This document shows, one piece after another, positions 7,224-10,155 of a stretch of 10,155 nt of DNA (positions are counted from its first letter, which is position 1; every line of letters begins with the position of its first letter). Where the stretch lies: the NCBI GenBank assembly GCA_001584585.1, contig LSYV01000044.1, positions 135,319-145,473 on the forward strand. Reading direction: 5' to 3'. Source of the stretch: Gonium pectorale (Eukaryota > Chlorophyta > Chlorophyceae > Chlamydomonadales > Volvocaceae). The translations under genes were made by a program, and so were the position numbers. Below the pieces are notes generated by a model. The model did no database searches. It was not told where the DNA came from and worked only from the letters and a program-made list of their open reading frames with translations.

Positions 7224-8883
7224 TAAGCGCAGGGGTCGGTATGAGGGTAGATGGATACATTCAATCTGGCCTTCTGGTTTTATGACGGCAGGCCTGGAGG
7301 GACCTTGTGCTTAGCAGTCCGACACGCTGTCGATGACGGCGGGAGCATTGGTGGAGGCGGCTATGGGGCTCCAGAAGGCGCTCCCATATTGCCGATAGTT
7401 GCGTATGAACCATGTTTGGGAGCGGGACCATGCAACCTGTTGCCGGCAGGTAGGACGACATGCAGCTGGTAGGCCTGAACCGATGCAGCTAGATGCAAGG
7501 GCTCCGATTGGAGTTACAGATGCGGAGTTGCGGCGCAGTACTGTTTTATCAATCCATACTGTCGTAGGGTTGAAGTCACGGTGTTGCAATGAAGCACAAG
7601 AGCGCGCTCATGGCGTGGAAACGAGCGTGCACCATGCAGTCAGCAGCTAAGCCCTGTTGTGAAGTCGGTGTGTGTACGCTCTGTGTACACTACACAGCGT
7701 CCGAGGTATCTCAATGTGCGTACATAAGTGTGCGAGCGTTGGCGTCACTCTGTGGTCAGACATGAGCACATGACCTACACATGCGACGATGTCGTCAGGT
7801 TCGCCATGGTTCGCCCATGCGTGCAGCCAAGCAAAAGATCTCACTACAGACTCTGCGATATCTAGGATTTTCGGGCTGCGGGCTGCTAGATGAATGCCTG
7901 CAATTGGTCGCCGTGGATTCCGGTTCCACCTAACGCTGGCCGCCACTCGCTTAAACTTGCAGCCCGCTGCATCTAACACAATTGACCCAGCGACCTAGTG
8001 GACCAGCTTACCGACCAAGCGCCTTTATCCTCATCATGCAAACCCGTTTGCTTGCTTCAAGGGTAACCGTGAACATCCTCCAAGCGTCGCTCAGGTAACC
8101 TGATCATTGTATATGGTCTTGCATGGTCTCACTGCCCGTCGTCCAGGCAGTCCGACTTGTGTGGCTCCAGTCGCTATGTTCACCCTGAACTGCTCGGACA
8201 CAGAGGCTTCGCGGCTTCCGTGAAAGACTCAATTTTCCATATACTTGCGTGCAGGTCGGCCGTCCCTCTGACCAACGTCTACAGGTGCGGAATGTGACGT
8301 CGATCGGCTTGCTGCTCGGGTCCGGGCAAGGCTTTCAGACTGGACCACATTCCGCTCAGTGATCTTGGCAAGACCAAGTAAATGCGTGGTGGTTCAGATG
8401 GGGCCGGATAAACAACCCTACCTTCCGTCTTCTGCACCGCCAATCGTTCGTGTGCCCCTCCTACGCCACACCCTTTGCGCCATGCCGCAGGACCGCGGCG
8501 TCGGTACAGGCTCCTCGCTTCGGGATCGCATCCATCGCCCTTGGCGACGGTGCAGGTGGGGCGGCCGGCATGGATCGAACTTCGTTGGGGACCATTCACT
8601 GAACTGCACTGGCCTCCAATGCTATGTGGTAGACATTGCTTTGATGAAGTCTTCTGGACGTTGGACGCACTGCCCCCCTGTGCGCTTCCGGGCCGAGTGA
8701 ACAGGGGGTGTGGCCACTGCTTCAGCACACCTACGGGGGGTTTTCGCCCACGGGACCTCGGGCTCTGAGGCGCTCATTATGGTGGCTACGGCAGGCAGCT
8801 GGACATTCGGACTCCCAAACCCATTTCGTTGCAGCGCAACACCCCTGTCTCCAGATCCCCAATGGCAACACCGCCAGCTCACC
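7224..8883. other. Gene-poor intergenic region upstream of the aminopeptidase
   Basis: About 1.7 kb of less GC-rich sequence. I find no tRNA, no recognised protein motif, no terminal repeats of a transposon, and no pair of splice sites that joins into a known family. Frames of 90-150 codons exist on both strands (for example minus 8728-8279 and plus 8475-8768), but their codon use lacks the G/C-ending bias and they match nothing I know. The promoter and 5' UTR of the aminopeptidase must lie in the right part; no clear TATA box is seen. Confidence 0.5.
7681..7697. repeat. Short perfect inverted repeat
   Basis: CTGTGTA (7681-7687) and TACACAG (7691-7697) are exact complements around a 3-base centre. 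It lies in non-genic sequence between the candidate gene and the aminopeptidase. It could be a dimeric protein-binding site or chance; no U-tract or other terminator feature follows. Confidence 0.35.
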
Positions 8884-9679
8884 ATGCCCTTCCCGCCCTC
8901 GGCCCCCTCCGCCTCCGGGACCCCAGGCCTCCCCGCCGCCGCGCGCAGGGCGTCCCCCCGCGCCGCTCCGTCCCTCCGGCGCTCCGTGGCCGCGTCCGCC
9001 GCCTCCGCCATGAAGATGCCGGTGAGTAACAGGGCCTGCTTGGATGCGTCTCATTTACATGCCCAGTACGTTGCCCATCAAGCACGCTCCCTGCCCTCTC
9101 TTACCACCACCACCACCCAACTACGCCCCCTCCCGCCTGGCGTCCCCCGCCCCCGCCCTCGCAGTCGGCTGTGCTGTTTGAGCCCGAGAGCTTGCCCTCG
9201 GTGGCGCTGGCGCCCGCCTCGGGCCTGGAGGCGTGGGAGGGCGAGCTGCTGGTTCTGGGGGTGACCGAGGAGGACTTTGCCACCGAGGGTAGGGTAGGGC
9301 GGGGCGGCCCGGTGGGCAACGCAGCTGGAGGGTGGGCAGATGGGCTGGCTTGGCGAAGGGGAGTTTGGTGACCGCGGTCCTCGTGGCCGCTGTCACCACA
9401 CCCTGGTCCTGCCGGGGACCTGCATACCCGCGGTGCTCCGCTGAACCGCCGGTAGGGACCCCCCCACGCCTCCCCTCCCGCCTCCCGGACGGGATGAATG
9501 CTGCTGGCGCAAGGCCCGTTGTTGTCCACACACCTCTCCTCAACCTGCCGCCTCCCGCCTCCCGGCCGCCAGGCGAGGTGACCTCGGTGAAGTCGGAGGC
9601 GCTGGCGGCGCTCGACTCCAAGCTGCTGGGTGGTGTGGTGGCGGAGATCGCGGCGGCGGGCGGCTTTGACGGCAAGCCG
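8884..9679 (+). CDS. Leucyl aminopeptidase (peptidase family M17), plastid type, N-terminal part
   Basis: Three coding exons are visible: 8884-9021, 9165-9288 and 9573-9679, giving 123 residues; the gene continues past the window. Introns are phase 0, 1 and 0, with donors GTGAGT, GTAGGG and GTGGGT and acceptors CTCGCAG and CGCCAG. Residues 1-46 resemble a chloroplast transit peptide: Ser/Ala/Arg/Pro-rich, with RRSVAASAAS before the likely mature start. The following part (LEAWEGELLVLGVTEEDF, then LDSKLLGGVVAEIAAAGGFD and GKP) matches the N-terminal domain of plant and bacterial M17 aminopeptidases. These form hexamers and remove N-terminal residues using two metal ions; the catalytic C-terminal domain lies outside. 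The start at 8884 has a good algal context (CACCATGCC). In-frame ATGs at 8710 and 8779 would add a poorly matching extension. Confidence 0.88.
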
Positions 9680-10155
9680 GTGGGTTCACACCATGCAGCT
9701 GCGTGTGTGTGTGGGGGGGGGTGGATAGTGGTGGTAGTGGACAGGGTTGCGCGCATGCGTGAGGAAGAGTGTTCGGGGTTAACGGCGGGGGAGGGGGAGG
9801 GGGAGGGGTGCTGCGCCTCAGCTGCGGGCACGGGCGTGGGTCCCGGTGGGTGCCATGCCGGGGTTTTGGTCCGCCCCGCCCAGTGTGCTTCCCGAGGCAA
9901 GCTCTGTACAAGGCACTGTACCTTCGGCCCTCCCGCCGCTCATGGCTTTCCTATCGGATGCAGCGGAGAGGAGAGAAGCTTCCAGAGCGCCATAGAACCC
10001 CATGGGGCTGACAAAGTATCGAGCATCCCAGCACCTGTGAGGATCCCCAACCCGGCCCCCTCGTGCACCCACAACCTCGTGCCCTCCCCTCGCTCTCGCC
10101 CGTCCCCAACCCTGCCGCCGCCGCTGTACACCGTACCAGGGCGTCCCACGAGCCG
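9680..10155 (+). other. Intron 3 of the aminopeptidase gene, running to the window edge
   Basis: Donor GTGGGT follows the codons for GKP. The next expected aminopeptidase segment (after GKPGQ, leading into the strand before the catalytic domain) is not found in any frame up to 10155, so the intron seems to reach at least near the edge. An AG at 10139-10140 (GTACCAG) is a possible acceptor but too close to the end to judge. The intron holds a short GT run followed by nine Gs (9703-9721) and the G-rich motif at 9787-9808. Confidence 0.6.
9787..9808 (+). other. G-quadruplex motif in the aminopeptidase intron
   Basis: Four G-runs of 5, 5, 5 and 4 (9787-9791, 9793-9797, 9799-9803 and 9805-9808) are separated by single A bases. 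Runs this long with one-base loops match the canonical rule for very stable parallel G-quadruplexes. It lies on the coding strand, so it would be present in the unspliced RNA as well as in DNA. Confidence 0.7.

Noticed and set aside
6445..7314. 289-codon plus-strand frame with a helical-looking segment (NAANRFIGKLRKLDPAE)
   Set aside because: No family recognised, composition shifts to Arg/Gly/His after about residue 125, and the opposite strand has better-placed splice sites. It could still be real, but I cannot support it.
8560..8600. GGATCGAAC, resembling a tRNA T-arm (B box)
   Set aside because: No matching anticodon arm, D-arm or acceptor stem can be built around it.
8279..8728. 149-codon minus-strand frame divergent from the aminopeptidase
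   Set aside because: No recognised motif, weak codon bias, no clear poly(A) signal after the stop. An open frame of this length is expected in GC-rich DNA.

Overview
The window looks like nuclear DNA of a volvocine-type green alga (Chlamydomonas/Volvox relatives). The reasons are high GC with strongly G/C-ending codons in the exons, Ala/Pro/Gly-rich proteins, short introns with GTGAG, GTGCG and GTAAG donors and pyrimidine-CAG acceptors, organelle-type presequences, and TGTAA poly(A)-type signals. The genus is an inference. I see no bacterial operon, CRISPR array, phage, insertion sequence, tRNA or rRNA.

Layout. (1) Positions 1-2738, minus strand: a single open frame of 912 codons that runs off the left edge. 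It encodes a low-complexity Ala/Pro-rich, probably disordered protein with DPF/NPF tripeptides, acidic Trp patches and a (Pro-Ala)n tract coded by a 15-unit hexanucleotide repeat. (2) Positions 2739-3143: the gap between two divergent genes, with a 12-bp direct repeat and an inverted repeat that may be shared control elements. (3) Positions 3144-5956, plus strand: a six-exon gene, all introns phase 0, that I reconstructed by joining rhodanese motifs across splice sites. It gives a 402-residue tandem-rhodanese (thiosulfate / 3-mercaptopyruvate sulfurtransferase family) protein with a presequence. Its first domain is well preserved; its second is degenerate and lacks the catalytic cysteine. (4) Positions 5957-6430: its probable 3' UTR with a TGTAA signal. 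(5) Positions 6086-7223: a weak two-exon candidate gene on the minus strand, possibly overlapping the rhodanese 3' end tail to tail. (6) Positions 7224-8883: about 1.7 kb of less GC-rich sequence with no gene I can support. (7) Positions 8884 to the right edge, plus strand: the first three coding exons of a plastid-type M17 leucyl aminopeptidase; the third intron runs to the edge of the window and contains a strong G-quadruplex motif.

The three supported genes do not form one pathway. The first and second are arranged head to head and could share a promoter. The rhodanese-like protein and the aminopeptidase both appear to be imported into organelles. The most notable observations are the active-site-less second rhodanese domain, the uninterrupted 912-codon disordered protein with endocytic-type short motifs, and a stop-free intron-like segment inside that frame.
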